From: Caenorhabditis elegans
Lineage: Eukaryota > Nematoda > Chromadorea > Rhabditida > Rhabditidae
Assembly (NCBI RefSeq): GCF_000002985.6
Contig: NC_003284.9
Location: 2,728,001-2,792,000, forward strand
DNA length: 64,000 nucleotides
Reading direction: 5' to 3'
Part shown: piece after piece, positions 14,601 through 26,600 of the stretch
Position numbering within the stretch: the stretch's first letter is position 1
How the letters are laid out: each line of letters opens with the position of its first letter
Notes under the pieces: model-generated
What the model was told of the DNA's origin: nothing
Seen by the model: only the letters and a program-made list of their open reading frames with translations
Database searches by the model: none
Made by a program: the position numbers and the translations under genes

Positions 14601-17600
14601 GGTTGTCAGTTTCAAAACAACATTCTAATGTCACTAATTGTTTTTGAGATATTGAATAAATATATGAGTATTGCGTGAAAAAGAGGAGGCAAGGATAAGT
14701 GGTTCGCATGAAGATTGCCGGAAAAAGAAACGGAAGAAAACGTATTAATCGTCGTCTTCGTAGTTGTGCAATGGGCGCACTGCTACTGCTCATGCTGACG
14801 ACAAAAAAGAACTATTTTAAAACACACATTTTGAGACATTATTATTTTTTTGAAGCACACAGTTTTTAAAACTATAAATTGTGGGATAACATTCTGAGCA
14901 AATCGATATAATTATTTGAACTATTTTATGAGCTTATTTCAGCAAAATATGTCATTTGCAGGTGCTTTCAAGAGTTTGAAAGTCAGATTTAATTAACCAA
15001 ATTCAGACGTTAAAATCGCTCAGACTTAGATTTTTTCTTCTTAACGTTACTGAAAGTTAGAAAAGCACCGGAAGCCAGCTATGGTAGTTAAATAATGATG
15101 TGACTTCACAATGCTTTGAGAAAAAAGTTATTGACAGAATTTATGAGCAAACGAATGCTCACTGATTAGAGTGTCTAGGTGGAATCTATACTTCCGTTGA
15201 TATGATTAGGTTTTATGTGAGAAGTGGGTAGAAAAACATTCTTATTCCAACACTTGTTAGAAACTTTGACTCGAGTAAAGCCAAAAAAAAACTTGCTTCT
15301 GAAATGTAGAATCTACGAAGAGATAGAACAGAAATATATACACACACATACCAAATCAGATATTGAAAAAGCACAGCAGACACAACAAAACATCATTCAA
15401 CAATGGTTAGCGTTTCACAACGCTAGACAACAAATATAGCTCATGAGAGCAAAACGAGACTATGATATGCTGCCCTCAATCTTAAGGGTCTCTTTTTTTG
15501 CTGCTGCTGCTGCTGCAGCAGATACGGAAAAAAAGAACGCTCTGGTCCCACAGCATATTTTTCATAATCCCAGAGTGTCGTTGTTGTGTCGTGAACGTTT
15601 CAAATTTTGATCTTTCTCGGATCTCGAAGACAACTTAAGAAAAGAATAACTCACTGGCTCGGCGATGGCAGCTGTCTACTTGCCTCTTTCATCCTCGTCA
15701 TCAACAGTGCACATGTCTTATGATCGCTGACATCGACTACTCTGAAATCAAAAAAAGAAGTCTTTGAAAAGGTTTACAAAAAATAGGTCGTGGAATCATC
15801 ATAACAGAATACGTTCGAATTTTTGTGTTGAAATATTGAACTGATCTTTTTTTCAAATATGATACATTTTATTCAAAAGTTTAAAGATGGAGTAGCGCCA
15901 GTGTGGAAAGTGTTAAAAACTACTTCTTTAGTGCCAATAGGACCGAATATCATAATAAAACATTTCAAAAAACATTTTAAAATTTTTTATTTAGTGTCAA
16001 AAAGTGACAATTACTCAGTTTTTTGCCACTCATAATTTTGGAAGTCGACCAAAAAAAATATTTTTCCTTACATGTTTTATACTATAACTTTTTTTTTTAA
16101 CTATTCGTAATAAAACATTGTAGGGGTCGGAACATGCGATGTTGCTTTGGATTTCTTCAAAACCTCATATAGTTCAATATTTTGGCAATATGCCAAAAAT
16201 TTGATCGGAAAACCCAAAAATCATAGTAAAAATTTTTTTTAAAATTCCAAATTTTAAAGAATTTTTTTGAAAGTATTGCCATTTTTTGGAAGTCGTCTAT
16301 CAAATCCAAATTTTGTCTCAAATACTAGGGATTTGAACATGCGACAGTGCTCAAAAAGTGACAAAAACATTTAATTGTTTGGATGGAACATAAATACTTT
16401 TCAAAAGAATTATAAAAAAATTTACTTTGATATTTTAGCACTAAAAGAGCGGTTGAAATAATTTTTCAACTGACGATATAAAATCTTCAAAGGCATAGTA
16501 GCGTCAGTGAGAATTTTGTCTGAATTTACTTATTAAAAAAAAACTCCAAAAAGTTTTAGATATGTTCAACATTTCCAGTCAAAGTTTATGCGAATTGCCA
16601 AATTTTGGAAAAATGAGAGTTTTTAAGGAAATTTTAAGGAATTCTTTTTTTGACAGTAAATATAAAATTGTAAATAATTTTCCCACTGACAAAAAGCACC
16701 CTTTATAAACGTATCGATGTGCAAAACTACAGATGAATTGAAGAATGAAAAGTTTCATTGAAAGTTTTTTTTTTGCTCAAAGTTTTAGTTAGTAGAAAAT
16801 TAGTATTATCTACATGTATCCATTCTTTCAGACTCATAATCTATGAAATTCTAGCCGCCTCAACAGAATAGCAAATCAGATGAATTCTTAATTTTTTTTT
16901 CGTCGAATCTATTTCCATCATTCGCACTCTCTCCCCGTTCCCTCCACCCACTAATAAATGAACTATTAACCTTCTGGGTGTTTCAAAGAATAGTGCGGGC
17001 CCGATTAATCCGAGAAGTGGTGCTGTCGGAAGACGAGCATCTTCTTTTCTAGGTAGCAACGGATGGTTCTCGTCGTCCATTGCGTTGTGTGGTGGTTTTT
17101 TTTGTTATGTATTCGGTAGGGAATAAAATGTCATTAGTGCAAATATGATAGACATGACTGACAAAAGATGAGTAGGGAAGTAGGGGAAAAGGGTATATAA
17201 TAGAAAGTAAGAACACGACAATCAATGGCCGAGGGTTTTGCGGTCGTCGCCCCAAAACGGGTCGACGCGGGATTACAGCGCGCCACTTGCTCTTCTTTTC
17301 CACCCATTTCTTTGGTTTCAAATTGTCAGTTCACAAATCGCTGGGCAGGTTTAGTTACTGGGCACTTTTAAAAGTTTGGAATTTTCGGTTTGCACTGACT
17401 GTTTTGAATGATAACGCAAGTATTGATCGGCAACTTACAATCTTAATGGCCAAATATTATAGTTTTAAAAATTCAAGATATTTACAAAGTTTTACAAGAT
17501 ATTTTGAAAATTGGAAACATGCCATTTTTTGGAAGTCGTCGATCAAAAAAAAAAATTTTATATTTTATGATCTACCTATGTTTCAAATATTGATATCCAA

Positions 17601-20600
17601 AACTATAGAAATTCAAACATGCGACAGTGGCATAGCTTTTTTTCAGAAAATCGTAAAAACTCACTAATTTTGATCTACGAAAATGCGGGAATTTTTACAC
17701 CAGAAAAATGTGATGCCAACACGATGAGAAATCAGTTGAAAAGTCTGCGGCCAAATTCCCGCGATTCTTGTAGATCAACGTAGATCCAACCAAAATGAGA
17801 CACTCTGACACCACGTGCTCAACCCCTCGGCGTATTTTGTGCAAACACAGTGACGCGTAAATGCAGACATGTTTTATGTTCCGCTTTGAAAATTCTCGTT
17901 GCGCATTCAAATGTTTTTTCCCGCCATTTTGTGTAAAATGGAGCAATGAGTCGAGCTGAATACCCATGCCTCACTTTTAGGTGATCATTATTTTTAAAAA
18001 ATAGAAAAGATACATTTTAAGTTTGACTTACTTTTTACGTGGACTTTTTTGATGTGATCTTCTACGAGGACTACGTTTCGGGCCAGGAGCTTTCGTGGTT
18101 TTAGTGACATTAGTTTTTTTCGTAGTTTTAGCAATTTTCAGATCAATTTTCTTCATTTGAAATAATACTCAACAAACGTGAACCTAGCTTGAATAGTGGC
18201 ATCTTTTCTTTTCTTATCATGCTTCGGTTAAATATTTCTGATTTTCTGCTTGATTAGTGAGCAACGCGTTAGAGTTGAAAACAAATGTCTATTTTTTATT
18301 ATTTTTTCTCCAAAGGTTGCATAACAGGTTTTGGTACTATGTTTTTGAACATATAGGTGTTAAAATTACCAAATCTCATAGCAAAGCAAGCCATTTTTTT
18401 GAGAGAACTATAGCACTGTTGCATATTCAAATCTCTAAAATGTTTAAATATCAATATTGAAAACATAAGTTAATCAAAAATTTTTAATATTTTTTTTTGA
18501 CCGGCGACTTCCACAAAAGTGGCACAAACTGAAATGTGTCAATTTTCAAAAAATCAGATAAAATTTAGAATATTTTTTAGAACTCTTTTACTATGATATT
18601 TGGTAATTGTGGTGCCATAGATATGTTTTAAACCACAATCTGCCGAATTTCAAAAAAAAAATTATTTTTTGAAAATTATCCAGCAGAGCAGGTTAGAACC
18701 TCTATACATATAGTGCAAAAATATCTTTTTAATTTGTATAAAACGTTTTTGGAAGATTTCCAAAATTTTGGTTGCACCACAACGACTTATATATCATGGT
18801 AAAAAATTCAAAACTTTAAAAATTTTTTACGATTATTGGAAATATTTCACTGTTTGCCACATTTTTAGAAGTCGTAAAAAATAAAAATATAACGTTTTCC
18901 TAAAATTTTATGGTTTAATTATGTTTCAAATATTGATATTCAAACACTGTAGGGATTCGAGCACATGACAGTTTGCAGTTTTTTTCAAAGTGGGGAAAAC
19001 TGAATAATTGCCGCTTTTTGAATTTCAATAAAAAGAACTTCAAAAAATTTCTCACAAGTTTTACCATGAAATTTGGTCATTTTGGTACCATAAGAGAAGT
19101 TTTAAAAATTTCCCTACTGGCGCTACTCCACCTTTAATTGTAAAATTTATTGAATTATGTTCATACAGAAAGATGCATCGGAACAGTATTTTCAATAGAT
19201 AAAAAATTGTAAAAAAAAGAAATCATGAAGATGAACCGCATTGTGAGAAGAAAGTACATAATAAATCCAGGGATAGGGCAAAGGAAGGCGACCCGATGGG
19301 TTGGTTTGGTTTTAATGGTGTCTTCTCACTCATTTATTTTCTCATTTTCATCTCGTGCTGAATGTCAAGAAAGGCTCCTCAAAACCAATAATCCGTGAAA
19401 GACTTGCTTTTTTATTTTTGGAAAATTTTTGTGTTCAATTGGCAGAGAAGATTTACCAGGTTTGATCGTAGAATATTGGAAAAAAAAACGCATAGTTACT
19501 TTTTAAATTTAAAGGTGGAGTCCCTATAGATCAAATACCATTTTAAAAATTCGATAAATTTTTTATTTATTTTTATAAGATTTTTTGAAAATAGGAAACA
19601 TCTCAATTTGGCCACTGTTTTTATTTTCAATAAATGGCAGGAACTCATGAATTTCCAATTTTTGACTGTTTTTTTTTGAAAACTTTTACTGTGATATTTG
19701 GCCATTTTGGCTCCACCTGAGTGTTTTTTACAATTTCGCAACTGGCGCTACTCCATGTTTAAAAACCAAATAAACATGTATATACTTTTGAAAAATAAAC
19801 ACTTACCGTCTACGATGAGGACTCGAGAACTTTCGTTCGTCGTCGATACAACTCGAATAGCTGGTCGATGGGGAGCGACTGTTAGTGTGCTCTCCCCGTT
19901 CGCTGCTCGATGCTGCTTCTTGAGCAGATAACGATTCGGCAGCTGATCGACCGAGAACTGACGCCCGACGGGCAGCCTGAAAATAATGATTTGAGTTTTT
20001 AAACTAGGTAACATATTTTTTGCAACAACAAAAAAAAACAGAACGCTGATCAAAAGTAGTCGAGTCTCTCTCTAAGAAGAATAACGATTTTAGGTATTTT
20101 AAACGGATACACATGGTGTCAGAGTGTCTCATTTTGGCTTGATCTACGTAGATCTACAAAAAATGCGGGAGAAAAGACACATAGTTCTCCTCAGATTTGG
20201 CGCTGTTGAAAACGTGCTGACGTCACATTTTTTTAAATAAAAAATTCTCGAAATTTTTGTAGATCAAAGCGTAATGGGACAGCCTGACACTACTTGCGGA
20301 TATACCCAAAATGTGTTCAAATTGACAAAATTTTTAAAGAAACTTCTCGAAATGGTTTTTTTAATTTTGAAAAAATGGCCTAAACTCTCCAAGTTTGCCC
20401 ATTTCGCAGCTACCGGATGGTAACTTTTTAAAAAGTTTTCTAACGATATTTCGTTGATTGAGGTACTTTTAATCCGATAAATAACCAAATCTGCCCATTG
20501 TTGGCTACCTATCAGCTTAAAATGCACCTCAACTAACGAAATAACGTGAGATAAAAAGTCGACTTCCGACAGCTGCGAGTGTCAAAAATTAAGGATTTCA

Positions 20601-23600
20601 GGTAAAATTAGGTTTTTTTTCTAAAATTTATTTTTTAAAAAATTGTTTGACAGTTTCATTACGAACTTTGTTCATCTGAGCACCGATATTCTTCATTTCA
20701 TTAGAGTTTTCTAACTGATAAATTTCTGGTAAATTCATGCACAAAGAAAACCCATAGGTAGGGCTTCCATACGGCCAGCCTCAGGCCGGCCTTTTGGGAA
20801 AGCGCGAGGCAGGCAGAAATTGCCCTAAGGTCAGGTAGGCAGGCAATTTTACGCCTACATGGAAGCCTACTGGATACTAGTATTTCAAAATATCAAACAA
20901 TTTAGCATAAGTGAATTGTTGTGACGTTAGAAAAAATCAAAATTAACATACTCATAATCAGAAAGATAAACAACGAGATTTCTAATTTTTTTTTTACAAC
21001 ATAGTTTTTGGACTTAATGAATATAAATTTATAAGTGATGCGAGAGTAGGTAGGCGTGTTTCTTTCGGCTCGTTTTGTGGAAGCGCACGCCTTTTCCGCT
21101 CTACAAGTTTTGAACAATGGTTAAGAGATTTCGGTTGGCCATCGAAATAAAGAGAATGAAAGAGCACTGCACGAAGTGCTTGCAAATATCGGCACCGCCA
21201 CCACCACCACCACGCCGACACAAAAACTTTTTTTCCTCCAATTCGCCATGTCCGCAAGGGTCCGTTTTTGTTTGATGTGTATGTATGTGTGTGTGTGTGT
21301 GTGCATTCCAAGTTTGGATGCACCTATACGCGGCGCTTGTCGTATTTGGTTTCAAGCGCGTTAAGGTTAAATGATGGTGACAAGACACACTTTGAAAATG
21401 AAAATGAAAAAAAAAAACAGACACACACAGCGAGGAATTGGATGAAAATCTAGTTGAACAAGGAATAATATCGGGTGTGGACCGACCCGAATTGAAAGAA
21501 TAAGAAAAAGAAAACTAGTGAAAGAGCATCATGTTACGCGTCTAACCGCCACCAATCTGAAATGGAGTCTGCAAGATGAGAGTGAGAACTACGAGGCTCC
21601 CCCCGTCTTGTTTCTATTTCATTTTCTCTGTTTGTTTTCTTCCTCATTTTTATTCGGACTCTGAGTAAGGTGGGAACTTTGAAATTCAAGAAATCGGAAG
21701 GAAAATATTTTTTTTATGCACAGGTAGTGCGGAAGGAGCAAGTGATTTGAAGGTATGTGTTGTAAAAAAGGTCACGGGAATTTTTTTCGAGTTGCTAAAC
21801 ATTTTTGGAGTTCGGCAACTGTACCATATGTGCCTTTTCTTTAAAGGAGGATTAACGGTTCTTGGTATTAGAGCTATTACGGGAGGCAAGCGTGGTTACA
21901 GGGCTTGACGCTTACATCCAGCCTGACCGCCTTACGCCGGTCTCTCGCTTTGGTTCTACACCACGGCGAAAAATCAAAGCTTGGTGTTTCACCACATAGT
22001 AAGAATGGTGGTTTTTTCGCCGTGGCCGACACTTTTCGGGTTCCGCGCCGCACTAAACAGGGGTCGGGGCGCCCCCCAGGGGCACAAGGCGGGCGCAGGC
22101 GTTTTGGCGCCTATATGGAAGCCCTAAGTGGCCATTTGAACAACTACACCCAAAGTTTGCTCTAATTAAGCGAATTTTGTAGTTAAATTTTTCAATAATT
22201 TTTTGCACATTTTTTATGGCGGTTCAAAATTTCCACAAAAAGGCCGAAAACGGAATGTTTTACATATAGTATCAGAATCGTCAGTGTTTTGGCTGTAGTG
22301 TTGTAAAATATGTCAATTTGTAGAGCACAACAGTTTATATTTGAAATGTCAAATGTTCAAATTTTTCATATAAAAATATTGAAAAAATTTCAATGATTTT
22401 TCATATTTTTTCAGTTGTTCTCAGTTATGTAATAAAATCATTTTTCAACCTCACTTTTTATTTTTTGCGTTGTTTTACACAATTTAAAAACGCAAGAGGA
22501 AATCGTGTAAATATGGAAGATTTTAGCTAAACAAAGGTCTTTTTTTATAATTTTGAAACATCATTAGAACTTTTGACAATTTTTTGACAATTTTCACTAC
22601 AAAGTTCGTTTAATTTGAGCAAACTTTAAGCCTATTGGACCAAGAACCGTTACTCCAAAAAATGTTTTTAAAAAATTGTTGCAGAGAATCACTCGACAAT
22701 TTTGATTTTAAAAATATTTGCGCAACAAGGCAACTTTCAGCTGACACCAAACAAATCAGCTGCGCTCCTAGGTTTTCACAATACCTTTCTTATTGCTCGC
22801 ATAGCAATCAGAATTTGTCGCTGACGCCGAATATCTGGAGAAAAAAGTAAAAGCATGACACTAGAGCAGAGGGACCGACAATATGGGTTTCAGTTGGAAA
22901 GTTCACTTTAAAAAAAAGTGTAGAGCTCATAAACTGGTGTTCATGACACCATTAGAGTTTTTTTTACAGTAAGCTTAATGTGACATCGTTTTTTTTGTTC
23001 AGAAACTTAGGCTGAGGCTTTGGCTTAGGCTTTGACAAAGATTTAGGTTTAGGCTTAGGCTTAGACTGGGGCCTAGATTTAGTTGCCTCAAAACGTTAGA
23101 ATTAGGTGAAACTTTTTTTTGTTGTTGGAAAAACACAAAAATTTCCCTGTGAAATATGTGATCAAACACTATATAATTTTCACTCATAATCAAACGCCAA
23201 TTAGAAAAAAATCGAAAAAGTGAAATTTTCAGAAAAAGTAAATTTTTGAGCGTGATATTACTGGAACGGCTTGAAAATAGGCGCGATTGATGCTGGGATA
23301 TAAAAGTTTTCAGAAAATCGCGATTTCTCACCCTAATATACAAAATCTCATGACATTATGAACTGCAGGACATTGGAGAGAAAAAAAAACGAAATAACGC
23401 ATACACACAATTCGAGAAGCGTCGAATATTATAATATCAAATAACTAGAAGATGCACACATCTACTATACTTGTTTGACAACGGGCTAAACTGGGAATGT
23501 GTAAGAAAGAGAGAGCGAGAGGACGAGAATGCACGGAAACCTATATGAACTCTTATATTAAAAAAGAGTTCATCCTGTATTTCGATCACTAAATATTCCT

Positions 23601-26600
23601 TTTTTATAGAAGAGCTCAATTCAATAAACCTCTGTGCATTGCAACTTTGCAGCAAACCGAAATAGCTGTGCGGAGCGAATGGAGGAAGAGAAATACTGAG
23701 GTGGAAATTTTTTGAAGCGTAATTCCGAGACCTCTCCCATATTCCAATCCAACAACTGACATTTGAACTCTCATTTGGAATAGAAAATGTTTAAATGCGA
23801 AATTTAATCATTTTTATTTATATTATTTTATGAATAGTCATTTTCAATATCAAACCTTGTAGTGCTGCGCAGATCGTCTCATGTTTTGATCTAGAAAGGG
23901 TTGAGGGAGTATTATGAGATGCTATACAAAATATGACTATTTCTACATCAAAATAAATGAGGAAACGAGAACAAGAGGTTTGGAAAGCAATATTTGCGAG
24001 AAACCTAGCAGCGATTACAGCCAGCTCCCATCTAATTTGACCAATTAGCTGCAAGCATTATATGCGCGGTCTTCGATGGCCAAAAAGTCGTCGACAAGAG
24101 CAAGGAGGCAATTAACAAAAACAACGAGTATGAAAAGAGCCCGCCACACAAAAGTCATCGAGGCACATGAATTTATTCCGTTGACATAGAGAGAGAGGTG
24201 ACTGCCGTGGATTGGATTCAGATAGCAAAAAGGAAGATATGAGGATGAGGAAAAGGAAAGAAGCAAAAAAAAAAACGGCGATGGGAGGCGTTGAATGGAA
24301 TTCATAACGAGTAGCCACTACTTAATCAATTTGAAAAATTAAAAATGGCTGCGCCGTGTCACTGAGACTTGCTACATTGTTATAGTGGGAATACTAGTAG
24401 TAGTCACAAATCCTGCTATTGTTTTCAAATGTATTATTCAAACCGGATTTTATCAGATTTGCTATCCGGTTACTTACTCGAGCAAGAAAAACTTTTAATC
24501 CACTTTTCCAATTTGATGGGTTCCTATAAATATCCTAAATCATGGAAGCAAAAATATTTGGTACATGCGTCTAAAACGTGTTCCGAAAATCACGTCAAAT
24601 TTTCAAATTGGTTAACATTTTCGGGCCAGACAAGAGTTTTGGACTACCCAACACTCTTTAGCTAGCAGCCAAAACACAGTTCGGTTTATGAAAATTGAAA
24701 AGTGCCGCACTTAAAAATGTGAACCGTTTGAGTAACTTTGAGCATTGTTTTTGGTTTGAACTCTGCGAATGTATAAATGTGGGGTGCCGAAATTTGAGAG
24801 TTTGCTTTTTTGAGACCGAAAACAGCCCAAACAGCCAAATTTCGTTATAAAAATTTCTTGCAAAATAGGTATGACGCTTCAAAAAGTTTTGAGATATTAG
24901 CAGAAAATAAGAATTACCTTCTAAAAATTTAAACTACCATAATTTTTTTTTGCCGATTTTCCGCAACTTGACGTGAAATCAGAGGCTTGGTGTTCGCTCA
25001 ACTAAGTACCACAAGTAGTTGTTCGGCAGCGACCGACACTTTTGGGGTTCCGCGCCGCACTATGAGGAGGGTGGTGTGAGGTCGAAATTTTGGCCATTTT
25101 GGTTTAAAAAACAGTCTTGGATTTTGGTACACCAACTTTTAATGAAACAATTGGAATGCAAGATTTTTTTTTTGGTTTTTTGTCCATTTTAGCGCTCCAG
25201 GAGCGGTTTTACAATTTTCTAAAAATAAAAGTTTAAAAAGTTTAAAAGGAGTTTGTTTGCTTTCTTCGTTCTTCATTTAGAAAAAAAATTATTAACCAGG
25301 AAACTGATCTCTAATATAAGAAAGAAATAAATCTCACGTTTTGTGATCAAGCCATTTTTTGATTGATCAAAAAAAGGTAATATGAATAACTATTTAATTT
25401 TCGATGGATGATGGTCATCTTCACGCGTCTCCACGTCTGCATAAATAAACTACGTTTTGTGGTTGTGGAAGCCACGGGGAAAACGTTGAGGAAGTTTAAT
25501 AAAACACGAATAGAAGACGAGTGGGATGTTGTAGAAGAGCAGTACACACACACACACGGTTGGAAGAAACGGGACAACGGGGGGTTACGTTGTGACATAA
25601 CAAGTATGAGCAAAAAAGAAGTAATGCAACTTTTTTTTTGTTCATATATTATTTGATGTGTTTTTTTGCAACTTAACTAACACACTTACCGTCAAGTGTA
25701 AACAGATAAATTGGATTTCCGAAAAAAGTTCAGCGAATGCGTACTATAATGAATTATTGATAGACAATGTCTGTATAATTTACGTATCTAGTTTCACAGC
25801 TCTCGAGATTGTTGTACGCTTGCTTGTTCTATAGGAAATGCTGTTAAAATATTGTAAGGAATTTAAAGGAGGATTATCGGTATTTTGAACGTATCCACGC
25901 AATATGTTCTCAAAGAAATGAATTCTGTAATTAAATTTCTCAAAAAAAAATTAATATTTTTTATAGCAATTCAAAATTTGAACAAATGGTCTAAAACCTT
26001 AATTTTTGGTTTTTTCCAAAGTTTTGAATCATCAAAAAAAATCTTTTGAATAACTATTTTGAAGTTTCAGTACGAAAATTTTTCATTTTAAGATGGAGAA
26101 GAATCGTTATAACATTTTTATTCAAATTTACAAAAATTTACCTAATTTTTCATTATTTTTCGAATTTTTCAAAAAAAAAAAAAAAAAAAAAGGCCAAGTT
26201 AAATTTGAATTCCCGCTTAAATAAGTGACGTCATTTTTGATATTTTTGCGTTATCAATTCTTCGGTTCACTTGATTTTTCTTTTATTATTGATTTGAAAC
26301 ACCGCTTGCCAATGTTTCAAACATTTTTTCACAAAAAAAAAACATATCGAAAATAAAATCACTCATTTGCGTGGTAATTCAAATTCATTTAGGCTTGTTT
26401 CTTGAAGTTTTGCAAAATTGGAATTTATAAACAATTAATTAGACAAATTTTATAATATTTTTTTCACAGTTATTTTCGGTCATCTGTTATTGAAATCCAA
26501 AAAATGTTTTGACTCTACTCAAGCACATTTTGGGTTTATGAAAAAACCCGGGACCGTTGCTCCTTCTTTGAAGGGGTTGATTCAGTTTTTGTTTTCAAAT

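Larger units (their letters stand above)
8558..15654. other. Minus-gene intron, mostly AT-rich repeats
   Basis: Two complete inverted repeats of the GGCGCTACTCCACC family (9,569-9,917 and 11,443-11,831) and a degenerate one (13,789-14,450) occupy part of it. Phased A/T tracts are prominent at 13,860-14,120. A run of about six CTG units is at 15,500-15,520. No exon with matching phase was found. Confidence 0.6.

Noticed and set aside
21531..21600. Minus-strand acceptor-like TTTCAG followed by a short open segment
   Set aside because: A stop follows within a few codons in the only phase that core exon 5 could use.
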